From positions 1 through 64,000 of the forward strand of contig CBCXTV010000003.1 in NCBI GenBank assembly GCA_965178125.1: a stretch of 64,000 bases of DNA, read 5' to 3'. The stretch comes from Bilabrum cf. latius (lineage: Eukaryota > Bigyra: Bicosoecida > Bigyra > Bicosoecida). Below the pieces are notes generated by a model, which searched no databases, was not told the origin of the DNA, and was given only the letters and a program-made list of their open reading frames with translations. Every line of letters starts with the position of its first letter. The first letter of the stretch is position 1. Position numbers and translations under genes: made by a program. Below are positions 18,004-27,306 of the stretch, in pieces.

Positions 18004-20565
18004 ATGTCGGGCTTCCAGGCGCAATTCGGACACCATCGCCAGGACCTCGGGAAGATGACATGCCTGCTGATCTGCAGGGAAGAGTCCCGCTTCGAGGAGT
18101 GGCGACAAAAAAAAGGGGCGCGAGAACTCCACGAGCACATGGGAGCGGTCCTTCGGCTCCCCAATCCAGTGTTTCCGCAGACCGACAGGGACCCAGATGG
18201 ACGCGACATCGTCAAAGACCAGGCCCTCTTGGATATCTTCTCCGGCAAGATAACGGACTGGATCAAATACAATCCGGCCACTCTTGGGGCGATCCAATCC
18301 CATCGAAACGCATGGCTGTGGGCTGAGAACCACACGCCGACGGAATGGCTCATGGTTGTCGAGGATGATATCGAACCTCGCGAAGCATGCGTGGATCGGC
18401 TACTCGTAGTTCTTCACGCCATCGCGAAAAACCCCAAGGTGACGCAGATGGCCATGTTAGCGGGGTCAGAAGCACCGAGAATGGTCAGCCTCCAGCGCGG
18501 AAACTCCACCTCCATCCACAACTGCGAGCGCCTCTTGGACGTGCGGACCTATCCGGCGCACTGGGTAGACAACACATTTGTGGTCCCCTTCCACGTCGGC
18601 ATGGGCCTAAAGTGGTATCTCATCAGCCCGGAGGGGAGGAAGGCGCTCCTGAAGATGCGGATCCCGAACCGAAGCTTCGAACGCTGCGTCTGGCGCCGCA
18701 TCTTCGACACGTTCCAAGGGCCGGTATGGAAGTGGGAAGATTGCCTCCGCATGACATCTGTGCTGGCAGCCAGCCCGGTCCTCGCATCGACTCCCGAGAG
18801 CATGGACACGGAGTGGGGGGGCTCGGGACGACGAAGTGCGGATGCAGGGCACAGTATGAAACCGTACATAATGATCGACCCGAGTGACGACTGGACTCTT
18901 GGCGAGCGATTAAACACATTGTCCGTCGTGATGTCCGTGTGCGCGGCCCTGAGTTGGGGGGTTGTCCTCGTCTGGGAAAAAACAGAGCGCGTGCCCATCT
19001 CCTACGAAGACTTGTGCGGTGTTCACGAGCACGCCGGCGAAACCAACACGTTCGTCCACCTCCTCCAGGACAAACGCGGCGGGTCGTATTCGTACTTCCT
19101 GAGGTACGGAGACATCCGCATCCACGTGGTGCAGCCGATGATGTGCATCCCCACCCTCGACAGAATGCTCGACATGGTAGCCATGAAGAGGCCCAAGATG
19201 AACACCCTGCCTCCCTTGAAATGGCAGACCGCTCGATGGATCCAAGTCAAGCAGAAGTGGATCGATAAACTCCACACGGAGATGCCGGGGGCCGAGCTGC
19301 CCTCATGGCTGGAGTGGCCACCCTCAACCCACGCGCTTGTCCTCTGCGACGACAGGGACTTGGCGGCGCATAGCCTCGAGGGGAGATGCCAAGAGGAGCA
19401 GCAGGAGTGGATGAACGGCGGGAAGGACAACAGCATCCAGTACTACATCCTTGAGGCAAAGCAGGCGCTGCAGAACGAGTTGGAAGACATCCTAAAGGGG
19501 GACAGCAGCTCGCGCCTCGTCGTGATCCGCATGACAACCAAACCGCTGGGACAGGTCTGGGTGGGCATGATGAAGCACCTCACGAAGCAGTTCAGGGAGC
19601 GCATCATAACGCCAACGTTCCTCCTCCCGAAAATGATCCCCAAAAGGAGGCACGACGAGAAGAACCCGAGTGATGATTGGATTACTTGGGGAGCATCCTT
19701 GGCGAAAACCGTGGGCCTCCTCACGCTCATACCTCCGATGCAAGTGCACTATCCCATCATGAGCTGGACCGTGGCCTGGAACCACTTCATGTTTAAGGGC
19801 AGGACTGCCACGGACACCGTGATCCCAGACGTCATCCGAACTCTGTACGCTCCGCACAAGAGCAACAGGAAGCAGCTCCTCAAGAACGGCCCGCTGTGCC
19901 AGACGAGGCGCGCCGTGCTGGACTCGCCCGCACTGCAGGACATTGCGAACAACTACTCAAGGGCCAAGGACAAGACCTATAACCTCTTGAGCTATTCCAA
20001 ATGGTTTGCCGAGGAAGCCATGTGGCACATGATCGAGTACGCCGAAAGCACGCAGTGCATCGTCGACCCGTTCGTGAGCCGCCAGTGCCAAAAGGTCTTC
20101 GAGCACATCCCCTCGGACGACATCGGCCATGCGGACGCCCGGCTCCGGTACAACCTTCAGGATGCCGACGACCGAGGTTACCGCTTCAACGCGGGGCATC
20201 TCTACACCGCGGTGCAGGGCATCAAAACGGTGAACATCGCATACAACAAGTGGCTCACCGAGCAGGCACAGAGTCATTCCGAATGGAGCTGGGGCAAAAC
20301 GTTCATCAAGCTTGTGATCAACCAGTGGCGGCAGCAGCAGGGCAGTGAGCCGTATGACGTGGACGAGGAGGAGTACGTGAGCCTTCCGCGGACCTTCCAC
20401 GGGAATTCGTTGAAGCTCGCGAGGAGCGCAAGCCTCAAGGACACGAGATCCTGCTCCAGATCGCCCTCATCCTATTCCAGGTCGCCCTCCACCAACAGGA
20501 CTGAGGCACAGCCTTCGAAGAGAGCGCGCCTGACCCCGGCACCCGGCGTAAAGCAAGAGCCCTGA
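18004..20565 (+). CDS. GT25-like glycosyltransferase with RS-rich tail
   Basis: Predicted 853 aa from ATG 18004, the first ATG in a frame open from 17833; ATG 18055 is an alternative. Residues about 18-135 match the GT25 pattern: CLLICREESR at the start, LGAIQSHRNAW near 93-104, and the acidic VVEDDIEP motif (E120-D122) expected to bind metal and nucleotide sugar. A second block near 290-330 (DWTLGERLNTLSVVMSV...VVLVWEK) resembles the LGxRL opening of fucosyltransferase-like enzymes. The last about 60 residues are basic with repeated RS pairs and SKRARL, possibly a nuclear signal, which is odd for a secretory enzyme. No signal peptide is obvious. Its substrate is unknown. It is intact in unit I only. 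Confidence 0.75.
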   Translation: MSGFQAQFGHHRQDLGKMTCLLICREESRFEEWRQKKGARELHEHMGAVLRLPNPVFPQTDRDPDGRDIVKDQALLDIFSGKITDWIKYNPATLGAIQSHRNAWLWAENHTPTEWLMVVEDDIEPREACVDRLLVVLHAIAKNPKVTQMAMLAGSEAPRMVSLQRGNSTSIHNCERLLDVRTYPAHWVDNTFVVPFHVGMGLKWYLISPEGRKALLKMRIPNRSFERCVWRRIFDTFQGPVWKWEDCLRMTSVLAASPVLASTPESMDTEWGGSGRRSADAGHSMKPYIMIDPSDDWTLGERLNTLSVVMSVCAALSWGVVLVWEKTERVPISYEDLCGVHEHAGETNTFVHLLQDKRGGSYSYFLRYGDIRIHVVQPMMCIPTLDRMLDMVAMKRPKMNTLPPLKWQTARWIQVKQKWIDKLHTEMPGAELPSWLEWPPSTHALVLCDDRDLAAHSLEGRCQEEQQEWMNGGKDNSIQYYILEAKQALQNELEDILKGDSSSRLVVIRMTTKPLGQVWVGMMKHLTKQFRERIITPTFLLPKMIPKRRHDEKNPSDDWITWGASLAKTVGLLTLIPPMQVHYPIMSWTVAWNHFMFKGRTATDTVIPDVIRTLYAPHKSNRKQLLKNGPLCQTRRAVLDSPALQDIANNYSRAKDKTYNLLSYSKWFAEEAMWHMIEYAESTQCIVDPFVSRQCQKVFEHIPSDDIGHADARLRYNLQDADDRGYRFNAGHLYTAVQGIKTVNIAYNKWLTEQAQSHSEWSWGKTFIKLVINQWRQQQGSEPYDVDEEEYVSLPRTFHGNSLKLARSASLKDTRSCSRSPSSYSRSPSTNRTEAQPSKRARLTPAPGVKQEP

Positions 20566-21439
20566 CGACGAAATGCCGCGGAACAGCGCGTTGCGAGGAG
20601 ACAAAGCTCCGCAGGCAACAGCAGAAGGCCGCCGAGCGCCGGAGTTGGAGGGTCACATAGTTCCATCGGTCCCATTCTCTCCGGAAGTCGCATAGCACGT
20701 GGAGATCCGCATGCTCTCGGTGCATGAACGCTGGCAGCACGCAGTGCCAAAGTCGCAAAGCTCTTCAGAGTCACAAGTCCAGAAGTTCTTCTGCCAATGT
20801 GTGTCCTCTTCCCGCTCATGTGTGCATCCTCGGAGGAAGTCTGGAGATGACAGGACCCAGCACGCACCACATCAGAAGTCCTTTTTTAAAGCGGCATCGT
20901 CAGAAAAAAATCTGGAACGCCCTTCCGCAAAAAAGAGTGCTGCCCACAGAAAAAAGGGAAACACCTGAGGCCCCAGAAGCCAAAGGGAGGACCGCGAAGG
21001 ACGCAGTTTCGAGGTCACACTTTCCGGGACCAGTTTTGAGCCCAAAAAGGGGTACACAAGAGGAAAACACGATGCGGGAGGCTTGAAATTGTCACCGAAA
21101 ACGGGCCCAAAATTGGGACCCCTTTTTCGCAAATTTCGCAGCATCCAGACGACCCAGAAAGGCTTTCCCAGGCGCCGCCTCGAAGCTCACCTTCTCGCAT
21201 GCAACCATGACGCACCCCCACCTCCTCATGCAGACGCGTCTGAGAGACCCCGCAGTGGAACTTCTCCCATTCTGCGCAGGAAGCACTTCAGTCTACAAGG
21301 ACCCGCGCACTTCTTACCGCACCACCTCCATGTGAAAGCACTTCTCGCTGAGTTTTTTTTGGGCCCAGGAATACAGCAACTGCCAGAAGCTTCGCACAGA
21401 AAAGCAGCCCGCTCAGGAAGCAAACTCACTGCACACCCC
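20566..21439. other. Spacer, no supported gene
   Basis: Short open frames only. One C-run length difference between units I and II near 21210/47230 shifts the frame upstream of the next gene, which supports starting that gene at 21440 rather than at the upstream open frame beginning 21083. Confidence 0.5.
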
Positions 21440-21910
21440 ATGGCGAGCGACGCAGAACCGGAGGACGCAATGCGGCTCGACTCCCCTAAAGATGCGGATG
21501 CAGCGGCGCCACCCGAAGCGACGGAGGCAGGATCACAGAAACCAGATCATGCGCAGCAGTTCTTCGAGGAGCCCTGCCCGAAAGACGGACACATGGAAGC
21601 GCTAGAGAAGACCGCCAAGACGGACGAACCTGGCGACACACCCTTGTTCGTCGACAAGTGGACGGCAGCGATCACACGCCTTACCGAGGAGCGCAAGGCT
21701 CTCAAGCTCGAGCAGCGGGCTAAAACGAAGGCCATCCGCAAAACCATCCGGCAGAAAAGGCGCACCATGAAGAACGCCAAAAAACTCACAGACGACGAGC
21801 TCGCCCAAATCGTGCTAGACAGGAAGATCTTGCAGTTGGTGCAAAAAGAAGAGATCGCAGCACGCAGCTCCGCCAACTCCTCAACGAGCCAGGCGAAGTC
21901 GACCTTGTGA
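21440..21910 (+). CDS. Basic coiled-coil protein of unknown function
   Basis: Predicted 156 aa from ATG 21440. The first about 60 residues are acidic and Ala/Pro-rich; the rest is strongly helical and Lys/Arg-rich (LTEERKALKLEQRAKTKAIR, then KNAKKLTDDELAQIVLDRK), typical of a coiled coil with nucleic-acid-binding potential. Upstream frame continuity is broken by an indel in unit II while this part is unchanged. A diverged copy of its 3' end lies at 8517-8668. It sits between the glycosyltransferase and rep on the same strand. The role is not recognised. Confidence 0.55.
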   Translation: MASDAEPEDAMRLDSPKDADAAAPPEATEAGSQKPDHAQQFFEEPCPKDGHMEALEKTAKTDEPGDTPLFVDKWTAAITRLTEERKALKLEQRAKTKAIRKTIRQKRRTMKNAKKLTDDELAQIVLDRKILQLVQKEEIAARSSANSSTSQAKSTL

Positions 21911-22284
21911 GAAGCGCTTCCCGTGTTCAGAGAACCGAGGATTACAGATAGACCCCGCGTCACAGAAGCCATCGCAAGAGGGCAGAGCGTCAAGTACAGC
22001 GCAGTCTTGACGGACACAGATAGCCCGAGCAGCACAAAGCAGCGGATGCGGCTGCCCAGCGGAGTCGCGCACTCGGACAGCATACACGGGACGTGCTGGC
22101 AGAAATCACTCAGTCCGCGAGCACCGTCGTCAAGAGCACGGGAGGGGCAGACTCGACATGCACAACTTTGAAAAACGGGAGGGGCACGAAAGGAAGACAA
22201 ATTTGGCATTAATCCTTGATTACCCCCGCCCCCCCGTAGAATCAGAGCGAGTAGACGTGTGAGGAAGGTCCGGAGGGCAGTCAT

Positions 22285-22600
22285 AGAAGAGTGCACGCGA
22301 AAACAAGAGGAAAGGAGACCCCCCAAACCCACGTAGTGCGATCCTGGGGGGTACCCTCTAAGGTACTAAGAATCCTTCCCCCGAAAATCGCACTACCTCG
22401 GTCCCTGGCGTCGGGGAAAGCGGAAAAAAGGGGAGCACTACCGTGAAAAAATCCTGCATTTTACAGGGAAATCGGAGCACTACGTGTCAAAAACTGGGGG
22501 TTTTTGAGCTTTTTTTTCCAGAAAAACGGCATTTTTTTATGTAAAAACCGCGCGAAACGAGCACTACCGAGCACTACCTCGCCTCCTCCAGTCGTGTTTC
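22285..22600. promoter_or_regulatory. Candidate replication/regulatory region upstream of rep
   Basis: Contains the 64-bp hairpin, four further direct GCACTAC repeats (22435, 22477, 22561, 22571, plus the hairpin arm at 22390), and AT-rich stretches with T and A runs at 22440-22560 that stand out in GC-rich surroundings. Iterons, a stem-loop and an AT-rich unwinding stretch next to a rep gene are the usual parts of a rolling-circle origin. The function here is inferred. Confidence 0.45.
22333..22396. repeat. 64-bp hairpin with 10-bp perfect stem (copy upstream of rep)
   Basis: GTAGTGCGAT at 22333-22342 pairs with ATCGCACTAC at 22387-22396. It is part of the segment of about 115 bp also found at 6888-7010. 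A partial relative (GAATCCTTCCC...GGTACTACCTCG) lies at about 22890-22920. Confidence 0.88.
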
Positions 22601-23070
22601 GCATTTTTTTCGCTGGCCGAAAATGTCTCCGAAGGCGCTGCCTCGAGGGGGGTTCCGATGGCTGATTTTGGGCGTTCGGTTGTCGATTTCGCGTGCATTT
22701 CAGGTTGTCGGCGAGGCCTTTTTGGCGTATGTCGCAGGTTCGGATGCCCTCGAACGTCGTGCCTCATGTGGTATTCGCCGGTTTCTGATGTTCGAGAAGG
22801 CGGTCGGTCGGTCATCCTCTCTGGCAGGCTCCGAAGTGCGTTTGTGATCGTGCTAATTGCAACGCCATGCTTTCCTTCGTTGGCTTCGAGAATCCTTCCC
22901 TCGGAAGCGGTACTACCTCGCCCAGGGCGGCACGAGCTGCAGACTCAGCTGCCTCGGTGCTCATGTGTGTCCCGTGTCAGCAGTTTCGGTGTTTCGAACA
23001 GCAAGGATTCTGGGCATTGCGTGTCGGAGGCAAGTGTTCTATCTTGAGGCATTCCGCGATTCGTCGAAGG

Positions 23071-23088
23071 ATTATTTGCGCAAATAAT
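23071..23088. promoter_or_regulatory. 18-bp perfect palindrome overlapping the rep start codon
   Basis: ATTATTTGCGCAAATAAT is perfectly self-complementary, and its last two bases are the first two of the rep ATG at 23087. It is AT-rich against a GC-rich background and unchanged in unit II (49092-49109). It could be an operator or part of an origin. Confidence 0.6.
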
Positions 23089-25372
23089 GTCGGCTCCGTT
23101 CAAGGGCGAAACGATGAGTTTGTCTGTTGCCGAGTCGCTGAAGTCCGGAGTCGCATCCTGCTCCTGGGATCCCGCGTGGGTTTCCGCGAGCTGCGTGCCG
23201 TGCGATGGCCTCCCCACAAGCCAGGAGTCAGAAGCGTCCACGACGGCGACCTCTGCTTTGTTAGGGGTGTCCGAGGCGTCCTCAACGTGCTCGTGTGGCC
23301 TCGGTGTCTCCAATTCGGTGGCTGCAGCGCGCGCGGCCGCTGTCCCGAGTTTTGGCTTTGACGATGCGGAGAACGACTTCGACGCCAGTCTCGAAATGAT
23401 TGAGGCCTCATGCGAGGTCGCATGCGAGGCAGAATGCGAGGGCGATCCGGGAGCCTGCTTGTTGTCCCACGGCAAGTCGAGCGGTCAGTGGCAGATCGGC
23501 GTAGTGGGTGAACGAGTCCTTTATGAGGGCCTCAGCGTTGAGGGCGACATTCCTGGCCTCGTTGCTGCCTCCGAAGCGCTCGCCGCGGGTGTCATCAATT
23601 TGGAACCCCCGTCAGAGGAAGTACTTTTGCCGGTGCAGCTTCTGCGGAGTAGTCAAGGTTCCCGTGGGGTTCCGCCCATCGAGGATTCTGCGCCCGATGC
23701 GAGGGGGCGACCGCAGATGCTCATGCTTCCCGATTTCGTGCCCCCCGTGAAGAGGCGGCGTCTTCGGCAGAAGTGCGACCCTGCTGAGGGCGATGCAGCA
23801 CCGAGTCTTGCGGCTCATCCCGGACCTCCGCCCGCGGCTCGTGCCGCGGCCGGAGCGTCTGGGCCGCAGCGCTCGACTGGAAGGCCTTCGACTCGTCCGA
23901 GTGATAGTGTCATCTATCGTCTCCTGCGGGTTTTCCCTGACGATTTCAAGTTGGCGTTTCCGGCGTCGGTGTCACACCAGCGGAAGCGGTGCCTCATCAG
24001 GGAGGCGCTTCGCAATGTACCCGGTGACCGCATGTGCATCTTGAAAGACTGGGCTGCGGGGGCGGAGGACACTCCTTGCCAGCTTCGTTTCGAGGAGCTC
24101 TTCCCAGAGCTTGCGCGGCAGCGGGACGAAGTTGTGAGGAATCCGGGATCGCATTCAGTGCCCGTGGGCGAGATTGTGCCTGCGTCCGACAAGAACACGA
24201 GGCGGGGAAGGGCCGTGATGCTTACCTTTCACGGTCGCTGGGGTGTCGAAAAGGAGCCTGTGCGCGACATCATGTCGGCATCCGTGGCAAGGGGCGTCCT
24301 GAGGCGATTGGTTCTCGCGTCTCCGTTCTATGTGGAGCTTTGGGCCACCTTCAAGGCATGGGCGCAGGACATCGCGCGGCGGATGATGTGGCCTCAGCTG
24401 TCCATGAAAATGGAGCTCTCCCTGCACCGCAAGCACGCCGCAAACCTGGTGCACTTCCACGTATGCATGACGGATTCCGAGAAGTCGCATCGTTGTCGCG
24501 TGGCGGAGGATTTCATGTGGGCCGGCAGCAGGCCGAATGTCGTGTACGGCTCCGGGCGGTCAGCGAAAGCGCAGGAACGTGGCGCGTCGGAGTTACACTA
24601 TTATTGTCAAGCTCCCAAAGTCGGTGCGCTGCTTTGCGCCACGAACTACCGAGCCGGACGCGATTTCGTCGTCAATGGTAAGTTCGTGCACGCGTTGTTC
24701 GCACGCTTCAAAATGGATCCGGACGTCGCGAGAAGGGAACTCGTGGCGTATCGGTGTCGGGACGCCGAGAGCTTAGTGCGCGCCATCGACTTCCACATAC
24801 AGAATGCCGCGGAGAGGAGAGAGGTGTGCGCGCAGGCCGCGGTGCACGTAGTGACGAAGCTCCGCCCCTTTAAGGTGGTGCCCGAAGTCGAGAAGTGGCG
24901 CGAGAGCTATCGTCAGGAGTGGTTCGCGCACATGCGCTTCAAGTTCCTTGTCTTGGTGGGGGACTCCCGGTTCGGGAAGACAGTGTACGCGCGGAATCTC
25001 TTCGGGAGCGAAAGGACTCTTGTTGTGAACTGTCAGGGCAGTGTGGAACCTCCGCTCCGTGGCTTCGATCGAAGTCGGCATGTGGCCATTGTGTTCGACG
25101 AGGCAAATGCCCTGTGGGTCGTCAACAACAAACAGGTCTTTCAGGCTGGCCTTGACCCCTCCCTGCTCGGCCAGAGCAAGACGAACAGCCTCGCATACTC
25201 TGTGTGGCTCCACGGTATCGCCCTGATCATCTGCACGAATTCGTGGGGCTCTGACGTGACGGAGTCGGTGGACCGCGAGTGGCTTGACAACAACTGTACG
25301 AAAGTGGAGGTGAAAGATCGGCTCTACTTCGACGAGGACTTGTTGTCTCTCACGGATGTGCAGAAGAGCTGA
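23087..25372 (+). CDS. rep: CRESS-type Rep protein: HUH endonuclease plus SF3 helicase
   Basis: Protein of 761 aa. Residues 1-330 form an unconserved Ala/Ser/Glu-rich extension with a nuclear-signal-like KRRRLRQK at 222-229. The HUH nuclease follows: motif I-like MLTF (378-381), the HUH motif NLVHFHVCM (H456, H458), and a Tyr/Lys segment ELHYYCQAPK as candidate motif III. The SF3 helicase has Walker A GDSRFGKT (625-632), Walker B IVFDEAN (D671, E672) and motif C LIICTNSW (N718). Such proteins nick an origin, attach covalently to the 5' end and unwind DNA for rolling-circle replication. Length is about twice that of compact CRESS Reps because of the N-terminal extension. All motifs are intact in units I and II, which differ by four substitutions. 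The exact catalytic Tyr is uncertain. Confidence 0.9.
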   Translation: MSAPFKGETMSLSVAESLKSGVASCSWDPAWVSASCVPCDGLPTSQESEASTTATSALLGVSEASSTCSCGLGVSNSVAAARAAAVPSFGFDDAENDFDASLEMIEASCEVACEAECEGDPGACLLSHGKSSGQWQIGVVGERVLYEGLSVEGDIPGLVAASEALAAGVINLEPPSEEVLLPVQLLRSSQGSRGVPPIEDSAPDARGRPQMLMLPDFVPPVKRRRLRQKCDPAEGDAAPSLAAHPGPPPAARAAAGASGPQRSTGRPSTRPSDSVIYRLLRVFPDDFKLAFPASVSHQRKRCLIREALRNVPGDRMCILKDWAAGAEDTPCQLRFEELFPELARQRDEVVRNPGSHSVPVGEIVPASDKNTRRGRAVMLTFHGRWGVEKEPVRDIMSASVARGVLRRLVLASPFYVELWATFKAWAQDIARRMMWPQLSMKMELSLHRKHAANLVHFHVCMTDSEKSHRCRVAEDFMWAGSRPNVVYGSGRSAKAQERGASELHYYCQAPKVGALLCATNYRAGRDFVVNGKFVHALFARFKMDPDVARRELVAYRCRDAESLVRAIDFHIQNAAERREVCAQAAVHVVTKLRPFKVVPEVEKWRESYRQEWFAHMRFKFLVLVGDSRFGKTVYARNLFGSERTLVVNCQGSVEPPLRGFDRSRHVAIVFDEANALWVVNNKQVFQAGLDPSLLGQSKTNSLAYSVWLHGIALIICTNSWGSDVTESVDREWLDNNCTKVEVKDRLYFDEDLLSLTDVQKS

Positions 25373-25778
25373 CGCCGGCCGCTGAGGTTTTCAGTCCGGT
25401 TCACACGAGCGCCGGAGCCGCAGCGGCAGCCGCTTCGGTGCTCCTGAAGGTCTAATGTCCTCAATGCGTTTCGTGTGCAAAAAGGATGTGGTCTCTACAT
25501 GGGGGCATTCCGCAAGTTTCATGTGGTCCGTCGCGTTCGTCCGGGGGAGTGCTTGCCTAGTATTGGGAGCTTGCCTGACACACACACACGTGGCACCCAG
25601 CCTGATGGGTTGCAAGTGTGTGTGTGTGTCTCCGCAGTGCCGCGGTTGGGACCCGGCGGGTCGTTTGCTTTTACGTCGCCGCGTCGCGCGCCGACGAGAC
25701 ATTTCTTGGTCTCAGAAGCCTCTGCTTCCGGTAGTCGCGCCGTGTACGCTCGCGGGCCGAAGGTGGGTGCGTTGCTTG
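25373..25778. other. Spacer with AC/GT cruciform and TAGTATTGG
   Basis: TAGTATTGG at 25558-25566 lies between direct repeats GCTTGCCT (25551 and 25569). A stem follows: AC repeats at 25578-25589 pair with GT repeats at 25616-25629, with an inner ACCCA/TGGGT stem and GCCTGA loop. The GT tract is two bases shorter in unit II, which shifts any frame crossing it. Confidence 0.6.
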
Positions 25779-26471
25779 ATGGCCTACGTCGGTATCGCCG
25801 ATGCACCGTATGTGGCCGTGGTTGCCGCGTCGACCTCCGAGCACGCCCCGGAGGGCGAGGTGGAGATGATGCTTGCGCCTCTTGCCGGAGATGTCGGTTT
25901 CAAGCGGCCTCGCGTGTTTCCTCCCGGTTCGCGACTTCTTCCTAAGTCGCCGGCCCATCCGGCGGTGCTCATAACAGTGCTCGGCAGTGAGGCACCTCAG
26001 GACACACAGTGCGTCGTTTGGTCGGACTCTAAGGCTTTCGACCTCGCGGAGTTTGTATGCTCTTCCTGCGGCTGCAATCGTGTCATGGCGGACCTGAATC
26101 ATCGTATGCGTGATCGTCTCGTGCGTCGCGTGCAGCGTACGCTTTATGCCGATGATTCTCCGTGCGGCAGGGGTGCGATTACTTGTCGTGCTTGTCGCGA
26201 GAAGGCGCGGGACGCGGCGCCGAAGACGTCGATCATGAACGCGGCGAACAAGAAGAAGATCTCGGGAACACTTCGCATGCAGTTGGATCTCATTGTAGAG
26301 ACCGGGGAGCGGAAGGGGCAGCGTTGTACTGCGGAGAAAATTCTGACATTGGGAACGATGAAGCAGCACAGGGTTTTCGAGAGGGATCTTTACGATGAGG
26401 CATGGCGCGGGCTTGTTCGTCTGTCTGGACGCGAGGCTTGGAGCGATGACGATTCTTGGTCTCCGCGTTGA
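25779..26471 (+). CDS. Small CxxC protein
   Basis: Predicted 230 aa from ATG 25779. The frame is open upstream to 25455, but the dinucleotide-length change between units breaks that extension, so the internal ATG is preferred. Cys residues at 94, 97, 99 (FVCSSCGCNR) and 129, 136, 139 (CGRGAITCRACRE) could bind one zinc ion. Its basic C-terminal half (NAANKKKISG) and acidic end (WSDDDSW) are otherwise featureless. It is the third CxxC protein in the unit and lies directly downstream of rep on the same strand. Function unknown. Confidence 0.6.
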   Translation: MAYVGIADAPYVAVVAASTSEHAPEGEVEMMLAPLAGDVGFKRPRVFPPGSRLLPKSPAHPAVLITVLGSEAPQDTQCVVWSDSKAFDLAEFVCSSCGCNRVMADLNHRMRDRLVRRVQRTLYADDSPCGRGAITCRACREKARDAAPKTSIMNAANKKKISGTLRMQLDLIVETGERKGQRCTAEKILTLGTMKQHRVFERDLYDEAWRGLVRLSGREAWSDDDSWSPR

Positions 26472-27306
26472 GCTTGCGTGACGGTTTTCCCTCTCAACCT
26501 GGCCTCTTGCGTGGCGCTGCTTCCGCGTGTGGCCTGAGCGTGCGACCTGAGCGTTCGGCTTGCTGTCGCGTGTGACCTGAGCGAACGGGCGGTCGACAGT
26601 ATCCCGCGTATGTTGCTCCTGGGGTTCAAGAAAACTTGTACTTTTTGGGCTGTACGGTGGTCAGTGGTGCACGGTTCGTTCGCAGCCTCCGCGTTGTTGG
26701 AAAGCTATGGTGGAGCATGGTTCTTTTCGCAGCCTCCGCGTTGTGATCAAGCTACGGTGGAGCATGGTTCGTGAGCATGGTTCTTTTCGCAGCCTCCGCG
26801 TTGTTGACACGTGAAAGCTACGCGAACGTGACCACACAATAGGCCATACCCCAGGTGAAATCCGGACTCGGACATCCAGACGAAGCGGCATCATACACAC
26901 TGTTGAACACACAAATGACACTGAGCTCCACCGTAACGTAACTTTCCATCACCACCTGGTTTATTTTCTCCGCGATGGCAGCTTGGCGGTGACGCTGTGT
27001 CTTCGGGCATGAAGGGGCAAATCTTTGGTTTTTTGGGCCCTGTTTCGGTCACCGAAAAGTCGTGTGATTTCTGGCGCGCAGGAGGAGTGACGCAAGGTAT
27101 TTCTGAACCGTTTTCCGGACGCTTTCCGGGCCTCCCATGTGACCGCTTTTTGCGTACCGAAACACGTTCCGCGCGTGAGGAGCAGATGCGGATCTCCGCG
27201 GGGTCCTAGTTGTGTCCTTTTTCGGGGGACGAAATCGGGCGCACTTGTCGTGCCGATTCGTGGTCGTCTCTGAGACCGGCTGCGAGTCGGGAAAGGTGCC
27301 CGGGAG
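26472..27306. repeat. Unit tail with short repeats and unit junction
   Basis: Contains three CCTGAGCG repeats (26530-26585), three copies of CGCAGCCTCCGCGTTGT with linking sequence (26660-26810), a piece equal to 7893-7945 (26900-26955), and then the I/II junction at 27097. 27098 onward repeats 256 onward. No gene is supported. Confidence 0.75.

Larger units (their letters stand above)
256..27097 (+). repeat. Tandem unit I (26,842 bp)
   Basis: First complete unit of a direct tandem array. It aligns with 27098 onward at an offset of 26,842, changing to 26,811 after a 32-bp deletion in unit II and to 26,014 after extra glycosyltransferase sequence present only here (12134-12968). Later small indels bring the offset to 26,019. 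Coding genes are near-identical between units. Confidence 0.97.

Noticed and set aside
21083-21439. N-terminal extension of the basic coiled-coil protein
   Set aside because: A one-base difference between units breaks this part, and its translation lacks protein character.
25455-25778. N-terminal extension of the small CxxC protein through the GT-repeat tract
   Set aside because: The tract differs by two bases between units I and II, which shifts the frame upstream of ATG 25779 but leaves the rest unchanged.
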